A stretch of 64,000 bases of DNA from Prostheceraeus crozeri (lineage: Eukaryota > Platyhelminthes > Polycladida > Euryleptidae): contig CAJQUW010016162.1 in NCBI GenBank assembly GCA_907163375.1, positions 248,001 to 312,000 of the forward strand. Direction: 5' to 3'. This document shows positions 11,590-24,300 of this stretch, piece by piece (the first letter of the stretch is position 1; every line of letters starts with the position of its first letter). The position numbers and the translations under genes are program-made. The notes below the pieces were generated by a model, which had not been told where the DNA came from, ran no database searches, and worked only from the letters and a program-made list of their open reading frames with translations.

Positions 11590-13025
11590 TATCGAAGTGT
11601 ACCTTACTTATCCAGCCATATTTCATTTTAACAACGTGATAAGAATGTTCAGAATTCATGTGGCCACAACAAATGGTTATAAAGCGTAAATGCGGTAAAT
11701 ACCTCAGATTAAAAGGAAAGATATTCGACGATTACTTCTGGCCCACCCGGTATATCAATGGTATGCAACAATTAACGACATTAGATCTATTTTAGGCAAA
11801 ATATACAACGTAAAGCTTATTTGTGATCCTGTGATGTATGCAAAAGCGTCTATCTATTCAGATAAGGTATGTAGGCCTAGAAACAAACTTCCTCTTCAGT
11901 ATCATTACATGTACAAGGCGTGTGTTTAAAATAGTAAGTCAGTTAAAAAGTTTCGGTCAAGGATTCTTAGAAAAGCAGCGTGATGCATAGGTGAAGGCAG
12001 AAGCTCAATCGACAAGCGACAATCAATGGCATGAGATAATTCATGCACTCACAGATGAATCAAATGTCTAGCAAAATCTATGCGAAATCAGTTATTTATG
12101 AGAAATGGACAAGCTCCAGCAAAACTAAACGAAACCTTTGAAAAGAGACAAAGCACATGCAGCAGAAAAACTTACAAGCAGAAGTTACATTAACTTGCTT
12201 GTTCTACGAAACAGGGTTCCATTTCAATGAATGTGATTACTTTCATTTAAACATAGAAAATAGTTTGAAATTGACTTATCTTTGAAATGGAGAGAGACAA
12301 GACACCAGCGATTGCAAGGGAACCCCAAGGCTACGCTATCAAGAAGAAATAGTGCAATGGTGGGAAGCCAAGTTGTAATAGCAAGCCACTAATTTTAAGC
12401 ATCAGTAGTAGGTTTTGAACTATATCATTCTGTACTTTTGAGACATACATAGGGGCTGCTGAAGGCTACTATGCATTGTAGTAGTATTGTGTCCTTTTTG
12501 TGCAAGTAAATGTAAACTGCAGCATTGTACACAGCTAATTTGTTTACTATCAATGAATTATATTTTTCATTCTAAAATCTATTTCAATAACGAAAAGTGG
12601 ATAGGCCTGTCTAGATGCGAAAGCTTGTGATTTGTGCTATTAAATTCTAGTAGTTTGACCCTATTAGCAATATGATAATATGAGACTTTCATCAAAAATG
12701 TTATTCTGCACCTGCAGCACATCCAACCACCAACATGTGCATGACACACAATGTAAAATGACACTAATTCGTTCAACTAAATGTAGGCCTATGTATATAG
12801 ACCACGTCGCCCAAACAACGGATTTCAAAAGCCGGTCCCAGGCTCCACTAACAATGCTTGTGTACACGATAATGCTATTCGAGTAGTAAATACATTGGTG
12901 TAGTAAACAAATACTCGTACAATCTAGAAAGAGTACTTTAAAAAAAGTTGACTTATAGAAATCAGATTGTTCACCTTCCTGCAGCTGGGTTCCCTGATGC
13001 GTAGCCTTCTCTATCTATTTATATG
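11590..13025. other. Non-coding stretch, nothing recognised
   Basis: No exon-like segment, RNA gene or transposon end found by eye. I looked here for upstream NPC1 exons (the luminal segment before the sterol-sensing domain) and did not find them. Confidence 0.4.
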
Positions 13026-13155
13026 CTTGTTTCAGCGTGGTGAAAGGCATGTTGCAGCGTGGTGAAAGGCTTGTTGCAGCGTGGTGAAAGGCTTGTTGCA
13101 ATGTGGTGAAAGGCTTGTTGCAGCGTGATGAAAGGCTTGTTACAGCATGGTGAAT
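13026..13155. repeat. 22-bp minisatellite, about six copies
   Basis: Tandem units built on CTTGTTGCAGCGTGGTGAAA followed by GG, six copies with a few substitutions (TTTCAGCG, GCAATGTG, GCGTGATG, ACAGCATG). The 22-bp period is not a multiple of three and no spacers are present, so it is neither coding nor a CRISPR array. Confidence 0.9.
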
Positions 13156-14052
13156 TATGTAGTGAAACATAGTCATCAAAGTATTGAACGTCATGTGACT
13201 TAACATTAACTCGCGCAGATGATGCCTACTTACTTGCTCTCATAAAGAGAAGATTTTCATTGCGAAAGGCACATGGCTTGAGCATTCGAACATGAATTTT
13301 TGTGCCACATTGTTCATTTTTGAATATTGTATGCTAATTTATTAATATTGTTCATTTAGTTATTAGTTAATGACTTTGCAAAATCTAAGGAAGATCCCTC
13401 AACCTTAGATGAACCTTTCATAGGCTAAAGTCGGAGTGGGCGATTTTCATATGTATCATTTGAATAATGTCCGCGGGCCACTCGATGATGGCTGATATAC
13501 TCCATCTCGGCTCCAACTCCCATCGATATTCCGGGGGGAGGCGATTCGACATTCTCCTCCATACCTTCTTAAGAATTGCTCCGAATCATAAGGGCTGTAC
13601 GGTACAAAATATTCAGTGTGAACTTTCTCATGGTGGTGTCTATCTGATCTAACTCGTACTGTAGATGCTGGTTTTGACAGATGTTTAAATTTCTCGAAAC
13701 TTTACCACGTTTTGGCTGTAAATGATCTTGAAGATTGCTGGTCACGATACTGAACTGATTGATTGTGCTGAGAGTTACTTACGAGCACAAAGGAATACAA
13801 CTAAAACATGCATAAATGAAATGTGAAAGATTTTTCTCCAAAATTAGCAATTTCCAATATATCTGTGAAATGCTCTTCTACAATTTTAACTACCGGCAGC
13901 TTCAAGAAGATGGATGACTTGCAGATACCTTAAGAATTCAAATGATTTAGAGAAGACACAAAATGACGACTGATGTGCGATATTACTATCAAAAATTTAA
14001 ATAAGTGGTATTAAAATTTCAAATACTCTAGTCGATGTCTATGGTATAATAC
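13156..14052. other. Non-coding stretch
   Basis: No gene recognised. A C/G-richer patch near 13470-13570 has no convincing reading frame. Confidence 0.4.
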
Positions 14053-14190
14053 AGGGATGGCCAACTTTTATAATAGTATATATACTATTATATAGTATAT
14101 ATATATATATATACACACTTTTATGTATGATAGTCCGCGGGCCAGATTCTTAATGCAGAAGTCGAGCCGGGCCGCATCCAACTTTAAAAG
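14053..14190. repeat. AT microsatellite inside a hAT-like terminal fragment
   Basis: CAGGGATGGCCAAC at about 14053 looks like the terminal repeat of a hAT transposon. It is followed, after a TATA-rich microsatellite (about 14074-14112), by CCGCGGGCCAGATTC and GCCGGGCCGCATCCAAC, the GC-rich subterminal sequence seen in many hAT elements. The microsatellite has expanded inside it. No partner end is visible, so this is a remnant. Confidence 0.4.
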
Positions 14191-14339
14191 TGTTGCTAAT
14201 TAAAATCCTACGTCTCAGGACTTAATTAAATGCTAATTGTTCACTTTCACCTCTTGAAATGATTCATTAGTAAACTCATATCTTCTCCTCACACCATATC
14301 TCCGAGATCCATATAATTTCATTCAACAAGTATTCCCAA

Positions 14340-14420
14340 TAAACCAATCTCGGGATTCGAATTTATCAAATGTGAGCTTCCGAGCGTTTCTCTCGCCTTC
14401 AGGCAGACAGAGGCAAAAGT
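14340..14420 (-). repeat. Penelope-type terminal-repeat remnant with hammerhead-like core
   Basis: On the - strand the sequence reads CTGAAGGCGAGAGAAACGCT then CGGAAGCTCAC. The CTGA...GAAAC pattern with a short stem between is typical of the terminal regions of Penelope-like elements. No coding part is attached. Confidence is low because only about 40 bp are informative. Confidence 0.3.
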
Positions 14421-15251
14421 GAATCCAGAGGGCATCGCTATTCAATCACATCGCCAAGAGTGAAATTCATTTTGACTACGTGATGCAGCATTTGACACAA
14501 AGACATTACTTACGTAGGCCTACTCTATGCTCTATACTATTATGTTGATAAAAATTTGAATCTCGAGATTGGTTTTTTGGAAATGCCAATTAATTGAAAC
14601 TGTACTTTTTGTAAATATTTTCTGCATTTTTAGATGTCAATATAAAATCAAATATTCAATTTTTCATTGAGATTTTATAAGAAACCTGACATTATATATA
14701 TTATGTTATGAAAAACTACTTGAATATAGGGAGCCTACAAATAAGATGATAGAAAAGCTTAAACTCAATAACTTTTTGGGATTGATGAGCTCCAGACAAC
14801 AAGCGTACAAGACGCGGCATCAAGCGTGCATAAATTTGTAGGAAAACTATCATAGGAAAATAGGATCATCATCAATGATATTTGAAATTTGAATTATCTT
14901 CTGACGAATAGTAGATGTTGTCGATTTCTAAATGGCGGTTTACAGAGTTACTGTTTGACAACCAAGCTTCAATGAATTCACGTTGTTTCTTATCATAGTT
15001 CAATTCATTTCATTATATGAATTTACCATGGGCCTCAATAAATATTGAAAAATCCAAAAAAACGGCGAAGGCTCAAATATTAGTGCTTTTAATAATTTAA
15101 GAGTTAATTAACAATAATAGTTAATTAATTGTTATTATTAGAATTTATTATCAATAGTAATCAATAATTTAAATGTGTCGCTTTTTGGATTTCTCAATAT
15201 ATACATTTATAAGTTTGGCATTTTGCTTGATATAGAACTGCTCAATTTCAG
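14421..15251. other. Non-coding, presumed NPC1 intron
   Basis: AT-rich sequence up to the first recognisable NPC1 exon. It includes a short inverted stretch of TTAATTAA-type repeats near 15105-15145. No gene seen. Confidence 0.5.
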
Positions 15252-15386
15252 AGATCGATTGAGGACGAAATCAACAGGGAATCCGATTCCGACGTTGCCA
15301 CAATTGCTATCAGCTACATAATTATGTTTCTCTATGTGACCTTGACACTTGGACGATACCATTCACGGTCATGTTCGCGATTCTTC
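15252..15386 (+). CDS. NPC1: NPC1 exon a: start of sterol-sensing domain
   Basis: This exon has 45 codons in phase 0 between TTTCAG and GTAAGT. It encodes [20 protein letters not shown] and then [14 protein letters not shown], the acidic lead-in and first helix of the sterol-sensing domain. In human NPC1 the matching segment is [14 protein letters not shown]. The exon ends just before the VDFKATLG loop encoded by the next exon. Confidence 0.92.
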
Positions 15387-18300
15387 GTAAGTACTCAGAT
15401 TTTTGTCATTGTGTTAAATCCACATTTATGTGGAAATTTTGAAAGTCTACAGTAATTGAAATTAAATCTTAGAAAGAATTCATCCACTTATCCACAAAAT
15501 ATCCTAATTCACTTTCAATTCTCTCCTAATTCACTTCGCAAACTTAATACGCCTTTGAAACCTATAATCAGCATGAGAGACAGCATTCTTCCCAGAGATC
15601 TTTCAGCCTTACATGAGCCAATGCAATTCATGCGTTCATAATTCTGAACATGTTGTAAGAACTTTACAAGAGAGTGACATTTATGCACGATATTTCTTTA
15701 CTATGGATGTTTCCTCGCTGTTTACAAACATTCCAATAAATGAGACTCTTGAAGTGGTCGAGGAATTGATTCGCAGTGACCTGACTTGACAACTGTATTT
15801 TCCGTTGAAGAATTGATGGAACTTTCTCAGTTGGTCCAAGTGTCATTTTAATCACATGGTGGCCTTTGCATTCAGACAGATGGAACAACGATGGGAAGCA
15901 GCCTTGGTTCGATTGCTGCCAATATTTCTATGTATCAGAGAATCTCGCTATGAGTGATAATCACAGCTTTGGCTTGGGAGTGCCTTCAGTATGGCTTCGA
16001 TATGTTGATGATGTCAGGTTCTTTTTGTCCAACAAACAATAGTGATTTTTGCGAGTTCTTCGACTTTGTGAATTCGCTTTGACCTTCGATCAGATTTTCG
16101 CTGCTGTAGGAATCAGGTGATCAGGGTATTTTTCTTGACATCCTCATTAAAGGTCTCTAACACTGAGATACTAATACTGAAAGAGGACACATGCGCAAAT
16201 CACTTAATCTCAATGGCTACCACAGAATTAAATATTTTTTTTTATCTGCTTCGGTAAGCGCGCAGATGAATCTAATTCTGTGATGGCTACACTGATGCTG
16301 AGATAAATCGCGGTAGGACTGAACCAGGCCCCTCTTCAGCTGCTGATTACTCAGAATGGTGAAGAGTTTCTTTGCCATGTTTCGGTAAAGTGTCAGACAA
16401 CGTGGCATCGGTGCTTCGCAAATCAGGTCTCAAAGTGTCGATGGGTCCTCGCCGCACATTATAGTCAAGTTTGGTAAGAAAGTGATCAGTTCCAGCTAAA
16501 TGGACATTGTTGGATTTGACCTGCCTATCATATTTCACTCAAATTCTAGCTTGTTGTAGGAATCAATTATGATGAAGCTGTTTGAATTTGAATCCAAGAA
16601 ACGGACAGTTTCCCAAGACAAATCATGTAACAATAATAATGATATTGAATTTTCTGGATTTGATTTCTTTGTGCAAACGCGGAACTAACCAGAACTAACG
16701 CTCAATTAGCCGTTATTAAAAATGTGGAGTATAACAGACGATAACGACACAATTGTCGAGTACATCTCCAACTAAAAGTTGAACGCCTGCTTATCGTGGA
16801 ATCTAACGTCTTACATGCTTGAAAACTGCGTCGTGATACTACAACGACAAATTCTCTCACTGTATGGCATTGTATAGTGTTTTTGTTGACAGATTCAGAT
16901 ATTCGACATTAAATTGCGCTACTACATGTATAATGTGGTCTTGTCACACTCATTTTGAATAGCTGTTCAATGTTATCATATTATTCTTTACGATGCTTCC
17001 ACCAAATCGATATATGTTTCTATTCTTTCAATTGTTTCATATTCCCACCTCCTCAGAATTTTTTATCTCTTCCTGTTTCTCCCATATGTAACCTTTTTTG
17101 AATTCTTTGCCACATTTTCTTTTGCCGCTAGACTTGCATACCAAGCTCTCATCTGTGCATTTTTCTCAAAAAGATTTGGATTTCTGTGATTCTGATCTTA
17201 TGACTTCTTTTACAGATTCTACAACTTCTTTTTTTAATTGTTGCAAATTTTTTTGTAGGTTTCACCTTTCTTTATTTCATTTTCCAACTTCTTTCTTCAG
17301 CACTACTGCGTTGGGGATTGATTCGTGATAGTGTAAATAATGCACCTTTGAATTCTGTCTCATTTTTTTCGTTCGCAAGTCTTTCTTGAGCTTATTGCCG
17401 TTCTCTTGGTCTGCACATTGGTCTAGCTTTGTTTCTACCATCCTCTCCTAATTTTTTATAAGCGCTCAATGCTGATTTTTGATTTGTATTTGAATTTGTG
17501 ATTGCGATCAGAACATTACATTGTTATATTTGTTTTCTTAGATGCAGGACTATTTCATTCCATGGCAAGTTTTGAATACAGTTGAGAAAAATTCCCAGCA
17601 TTTTTGTATAGGAAACGTTCTTTTTGGACTCCATTACAATTGGAGGTTGCTGCATCCGATAATCTTAATCATTTGTTCTCATCTGTGTTACCTTTCTTGC
17701 AGGTTGATTTTAAAGCTACACTTGGACTGGTGGGAGTATTCATCGTGATTCTATCTGTTTTATGTTCACTCGGCATTTTTAGCTACTTTGGAGTACCCGC
17801 TACATTGATTATCATCGAAGTGATCCCATTTTTAGTTTTGGCAGTAGGCGTGGACAACATCTTCATTCTTGTACAAAGCTATCAACGCGAGCAAGAACTG
17901 GGCAACGTTGACATCGAGGACAAAATTGCCAATATTGTCGGGCGTGTTGGTCCATCAATGTTGTTGACCAGTTTGTCGGAATCTATGGCATTCTTTTTAG
18001 GTGGACTTACTCCAATGCCTGCAGTGAAATCATTCTCATTTTATGCAGGAATGGCAATAATTGTGGACTTCTTGCTTCAGGTAAATTATCTACGAATCAT
18101 TCTTAACATACGACTGCCTCAAATTTACTCCGATTGTGACTGTGGGGTTAAATAGGGAGCTGTACTGATGTTGAGGGATGTGAACTAGGCTTGCTGATGA
18201 TTCCTGGCATTGGCTGAAATAGAAATTATTCAGGTCCATTCCCATTTTTTAATTGAAGATAAACTCAATATTTAGTTTTTCTACAGGGTGCCCCACAAAA

Positions 18301-21300
18301 ACCCCAAATTTTACATTTACGAAGTTTTCTTACACTTGACGCTATATTTCATGTCAACTTGTCATGACTAGGTTTCAAAATTAACCTCTTAGTTAGGTGC
18401 AGTCCCTACTCGACAGATAAAACATACCGATTGATATGTTGGGTTGACAGAATGCCATAGATATCTGACTGCATAGATTATTGTGACCCTCAAAAAACCC
18501 AAATTTTCCAAAAGTACTTTTATTTTCGTACTTTCCTGTTAAATGCAAGATAACACTAACAGGTCGGTAAAACAAAATGACAATGAAGTTGAGAGTATTC
18601 ATGCTGTACAATTACCTATACTTTTATGAGCAAAAAATTCGAAAAAATGAGTCAGCACCCTTAAATGTCACAATTTTACCCATTGGAAATATATACATTT
18701 TTTTATTATTCTCTTTTCTATTAAAAAAAAATGATGATCCCGGCAGACGCGAAAAGTTTTTTTGCAGTAGGTTAGAGGTGTATGCTATGTGAAAGTTTTA
18801 TGTTATGTCTCGTTCCGTTCAATTAATGAAATAGGCAACACATGTTCAACAAGTTCGACATATCTGTGTAAGCGCTTGACCCAGGAAGAAGTACACTTTC
18901 GGAGGCAGTCAAGAGAAATATTGTCTCAAGCAATAGTTAGAGCATTTTCAAATCTCCCATTGTGTTGATATCGTCACGATTGGCTTGCAAATGAGACAAA
19001 AGTATACTCCATATTGAAAAGTCCATAACATTTAGGTCGGGACTCTTTGCTGGCCAGTTGGGCGGTGAAATGAATTCGGGCGTGTTCTCTCTGAGCCTTT
19101 GTAGATGTTCTCGAACCTCTCCTTCGTTTGCATGCAGCCCTTCTTGCCTTAACCTTGATACTAAGCCATCAAACAGATTCAAGGTGATTTTTCCAAAGAA
19201 CTGGTAAAACATCAGAGCATTTTTGTAGCCCCAAGTGAAGTGTTACGATTACTTCTCGTTGGAAGTAGCTAAGTTGAGGCATTGTCGTATGATGTTCGAT
19301 CGTAAGCATGAAGCAATGCTATGTGGCACCGTCACCAACGTTATTAATATTCATCGATGTTAATGTCATCGTGTAATCAATACGCATATACTCGCAAACA
19401 ACAAAATAAGATATCTATGCAGTCAGATATCTATGGCATTCTGTCAACCCAATACATCAATCGGCATGTTTTATCTGTCGACTAGGGACTGCACTTAACT
19501 AAGAGGTTAATTTTGAAACCTACCCATAACAAGTTGACATGAAATATAGCGTCAAATATAAGAAAACTTCGTAAATGTAAAATTTGGGGGTTTTGTGAGG
19601 CACCTGGCGTTTGCCTAACCTACCACAGCAGGATTATTGATGCTTCATCCATGAGGCTCCTGCAGAATTCCCAAAATTTTAATACAATTTTACAAGTTCT
19701 AGATATTCGTCCATAAACACAAGTTCAAAAGAGCTAGATCGGGGTAGGACCCTGATATTACAGGCGGCATTTCTGTCATATATATTCATTGTTTAAATGT
19801 AATTCTGAAATGTTGGTTCCTAGAAAGAGTGCTTAAATTTGTCTTGAAATATTTAAGTAAATTATTTAAAATTTTATTTAAAATTTTCTTAAATGTAATT
19901 CTTGTAGAAGCTTGGACTATATGGCATCGGCTCGGAAATGGAAACGGGATTGAGTTTGCAATTTTTAGTAACCCGGGTTTGCCAATTAATGAGAATGAGT
20001 TTTCTGGACAATATATAGGCCAACTCCTGTTTGCAACCAACAGACGTCTTAATTTCTTTTTTTTCGGTAATCCACATTTCAAAGTTATTTCAAAGTTATT
20101 ACAGCCTCACACAATATTTACAAGAAGAAATTGAAGAATCTCGAAGTTTCACAAGACTGTATTTGAAATGCAGATGACAATTAATTTAAAAGGTAGAATT
20201 CCTTTAATATTTTTTATTAAAGGTTTAGTCATCGACGAATGATAATGCGGTATAATAACATACTCCTTAATCTAAATGTTATATCAATTCGTTTTTTAGG
20301 TCATTCCATCTTATGATCTTGAAAGTGCAACATTAATTATTGTCTTAATATGTTCGCCCACGGTTGGAACCGGTCAGTTTTTGGTGGTGTGTTCATTGCC
20401 GACTGGTCGGCGGCTAGACCGGAGACCGACGTGGTCAACACCGGCCAGTTTGGGGTATTATCCTACTCATTATTACCGACCGGTTGGCGTACGAGAAATT
20501 AGACAGTTACTCCTACTCCAAACCAAGTTTCGCATAAACTACCTCATTGAAGAATACACAATTATTACAACATTCATGTTGCCTAGAATATGCGATTCTG
20601 GAACCTTTACTCAAGATAAAGTAGGGATTTAAGCCACATGTATAAGTCAACAATTTTAAATTTTTAAGATGCTGCTCACAACTCATGTCACATTTCCATA
20701 CAATATATATCCTTACAATATATCCTTAAATTATGTTGCCCAAAACCACAGCAGGCTCGCCCGGTCAGCAAACAGTTCCACCCCTGGACTTCACCGACCT
20801 CATGTATTTATTTAAACATTTATCCATGGCCACAATTTTTCAAACAAAGATTTTTATAACAGCATGAAAAATTTGAAAAATGGAATTCACGTCAATTAGG
20901 AATCAATTAGGAAGGCCTACTCTTAATGCGAGATTCTGTGATACATTCTCCTGCATGCATAAACACATAGTTATAATGACTTGTTGATTACTGACTACGT
21001 GTTGTCATCCTTCCGGAATCGTCATTGATAATAAAACATTTTGATTTTTTGTAAATATTTAATTTCAGCGAAATCTGAACTTGCATAGTTTAATACACAG
21101 AAATTACACTGTTAACCTACATGCTGCAGATCAGGCATAGGGCGACGAACGTTTATGTGAACTGACCACTTACATATTATGATGTGCATTTCCTGTCTTT
21201 TGAATTATGTTCTTTGTTCACTGAATAATTCGATTATTTGATTAACGTTGAAAATGAAAGTAGTGTAGCCATAATTTCTATTATTTTAAAATTGGAAATC

Positions 21301-24300
21301 GAATCAAGACACGACACGGTCAAAAAAAATTCGAAGGATCCAGGAAACGGAAGATGCCAAAGTTAAACAATTACCCTAGTGGAGAATCCTGTAAATAACT
21401 AGGTAATTAAAAGTCATGAACGAATGAATATAAATTAATACTAACAACATAGAGTAACCTACTCTAGTATTGAGCAGGTACTGAAATACGTATAAAGGCA
21501 AGTCTACTCAACTGAAGACGGTAAGGGAAATAAATTAATACTTATAAACGATTTTATCTTTATCATATAAGAACTGAAATAAGAGTTCGTCATGGACCTG
21601 ACGAGAAGCTAACTAAAAATAACAAAAGGTGAAAATTAGAAACCTAAAAAACCAAAATTAAGTTTTAAAAGTAGGATAGCAAAAGAAAGGCCTTTTTGTA
21701 AGTTTCATGAGAAAGCATCTTGATGAAAACGTTGTTAATTATGAATGCTTTGTACATTTTAGGGCTAGAACAGACATACATATTGAAAACAATATTGAGA
21801 CTGTTCATTGACCAAAATTCTGAGTTTTCAGTACCGAAGCCAACTGAATATTCTGCATGTTTCGGTATTTTATCGTCGTTCATTTCAACTTGACTGAAAA
21901 CTCTGCCGGGAGAAAATTTAAGCCGTTGATTTCTTTGCCGGCGAAATTTTAGTTGATGAACAGCTTTATTGCGTAGTGGGCATGCGTTGCCATGACAACA
22001 GTATCAAAAAATTGGCGACAATTACTAGGTACCGATGTTTTGTCAATGTACATGTTCTTTGTGAAGTTCACGATTCTCTTTAACTACAAAATCATTCAGA
22101 TAAAATATGTGGCGAGAATCTAAAACTATTGAATGTTTTACTAACTAGGCAGATTCTTCGTAAGATCTAGCAACATTTGCACATGTCAGTGTCTAATCAA
22201 TTGGCTGTTGTCTATTCTAGTCTCACCAAGTCAACCAAAAGCGGAAAGTTGCATCATTTGAAATTGTATCACACCTCGTCGATTATCTCACCTACGGTAC
22301 TACGTGTTTCTTTGTTTGATATGAACATTTGTAGATGATTGAAGTGCTCTTTACATTTCAGATTACAATGTTTGTTGCTGTCCTGACTTTGGATGCCAAA
22401 CGACAACGCTCAGCTCGAGCAGATTGTTGTTGTTGTTTTACATGTACAGACGAAACGTCTGAAATTTTTCCTTCAAATGAGAACGAGTTTATTTCTGAAG
22501 ATAGGAAAAATAGAGGAATTCTTTTCAGTTTCGTTCATGACCATTTTTCCCCGAAGCTGCTCTCAAAAGTAGGGCGCCCTCTTGTTATGGTTGTCTTTAT
22601 TGGTTGGTTTTTATTTACCATCGGAACTGTCCACAAGCTGGAAATTGGACTTGATCAAAAGTGGTCTATGCCACAAGTAAGTGTCGTGTTTATAATGCTT
22701 CCAAATTTATCTTCTGCTTCCTAGGTAGAAATGATTGCGAAAATTCGAAAATGTAGTGCAATCTTAGCATTCGCTCAACTGAAACAGTCGGGTCCTTTGA
22801 TTTTAGATGCTAAAGATATAAGAATAAATGACCGACATGTTCACTGAGAAAAATGTCTGTTGTTATTATTGTGCCTTTGGCTCTTACTGCTCATTTTTAT
22901 CACTATAGAGTCTACATTTGAGAGTCAATCAGACAAAGTTAGTGTGCTTTTACCACGACTGTGTTATCTGCATTCCGTGTGTCTTAATATTCAACATGCA
23001 GGTGTTCTATAAACGGTTATGCACGATCCCCTAATAAAAAAAGATTTCTCCCGGCTTAGATATTGAAAAAATCGATCGTGTTGTCGCAAATTTTATGAGC
23101 CCATGAAAATGCGCCCCTTATTACTTGTAGTGAGCTTATAAGTGATATTGTATAAGCGCTTGTCATCGAGCAGCAAAATCGAGGTTGGAAAGTTAATTTT
23201 GTCGATTGGAGCCTCGAAATTTCATCTACGAAGATGAACAGAGGAATGTAAAATACGGGGTGTTCGCGATCTTCTTGTGGACTTTCATATGTTGTTATTT
23301 TGACAAAAAGTTTTCAGGTTATAGGGAGCATAAGTCGAACATAGGAAGCAGACATAGGTGAACTGTTGTCTGGAATATCGAGCTGGTTGTAATAGATGCG
23401 AGGTAGGATTACACAAGAAAATGCCTTCCTCGCAAATAAGTATTTGTCTGAAGGTACTTCAACCTTCATCGGCATTCGTCCACAGCTTTTGGAAATCAAT
23501 TAATTTCATCAATGCATTTTAATCACAAATATTTGACATCTGTTATGCGCTTGTCAATAGTCAAAGTTCTATAGAGTTCTAAATCTTCTCGCATGGAATC
23601 CATTTTTAGTATTGCATCTGCATGTCTACATTTCATTGCAGGATTCTTACATGTTGAAATATTTCGACGATATATCTTATGTCTTGCGCGTTGGACCGTC
23701 TGTATATTTTGTTGTCAAAAACGGCTCACTCAATTATGCAACAAAGGCTGGTCAGAATTTGATTTGTTCATCTGGAGGATGCCCACAAGACTCATTAACG
23801 TCTCGTATATATGAATTAGCTGCTCATCCGGATTAGTAAGTGTATACTACAGCAGAATTACAGCAGTTATAAAGTAAAATGCGCGTGTGGTCCAATGATT
23901 TTCATCGGTCATATTCATGAGCTGTAGACTGCGAAAGTGAACTGCAAAACGAAAGTAACAAAGTACCTGGAAATCTGTAAATTTATATTGATTGATTGTC
24001 AACCATTTATCATGAAATGTCTACGAAAAACTGCGAATGAGGGCTATGCTACAAATGATAAGGAGATGTCTAGCAAATTCTAGTATCCCACCCTAAATCA
24101 TGGAAGTCTTCTATGGTATCGTCAAGGAAGTCTATGAATAACATGATATAAAACTATTTCATATTGTAGTGAATGTTATGCGGCATTAATTCATTGATGC
24201 AAGGTATGATATAATTTTCATAGGACTTCACCTGCTCTCTCTAAAAGTGGGGCGTCAGTGACTTACTGGAGATTGCATAAAATATACTTTTATTTGCGTT

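Larger units (their letters stand above)
18284..19606 (-). mobile_element. Tc1/mariner-type transposon with about 200-bp inverted repeats
   Basis: The left arm (18284-18482, starting CAGGGTGCCCCAC) is repeated inverted at 19406-19606 (read inverted: CAGGTGCCTCAC), with high but imperfect identity. The - strand frame at 18937-19212 encodes [20 protein letters not shown]. This is the catalytic-domain C-terminal block (P-x-x-SPDLN-x-x-D-x-x-IWS) of Tc1/mariner transposases. Only about 90 codons of transposase are open and the first two catalytic aspartates are not visible, so the copy is inactive. It lies in the NPC1 intron between exons b and c and has itself been invaded by a foldback-element fragment at about 18618-18822. 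Confidence 0.8.

Noticed and set aside
13026-13155. Regularly repeated units suggesting a CRISPR-like array
   Set aside because: Units follow each other directly with no spacers, the period is 22 bp, and the context is an animal genome. It is a minisatellite.
20350-20480. Repeated ACCGG/CCGGT patch as a structured RNA or transposon end
   Set aside because: No consistent period, no clear stem series and no paired end elsewhere.
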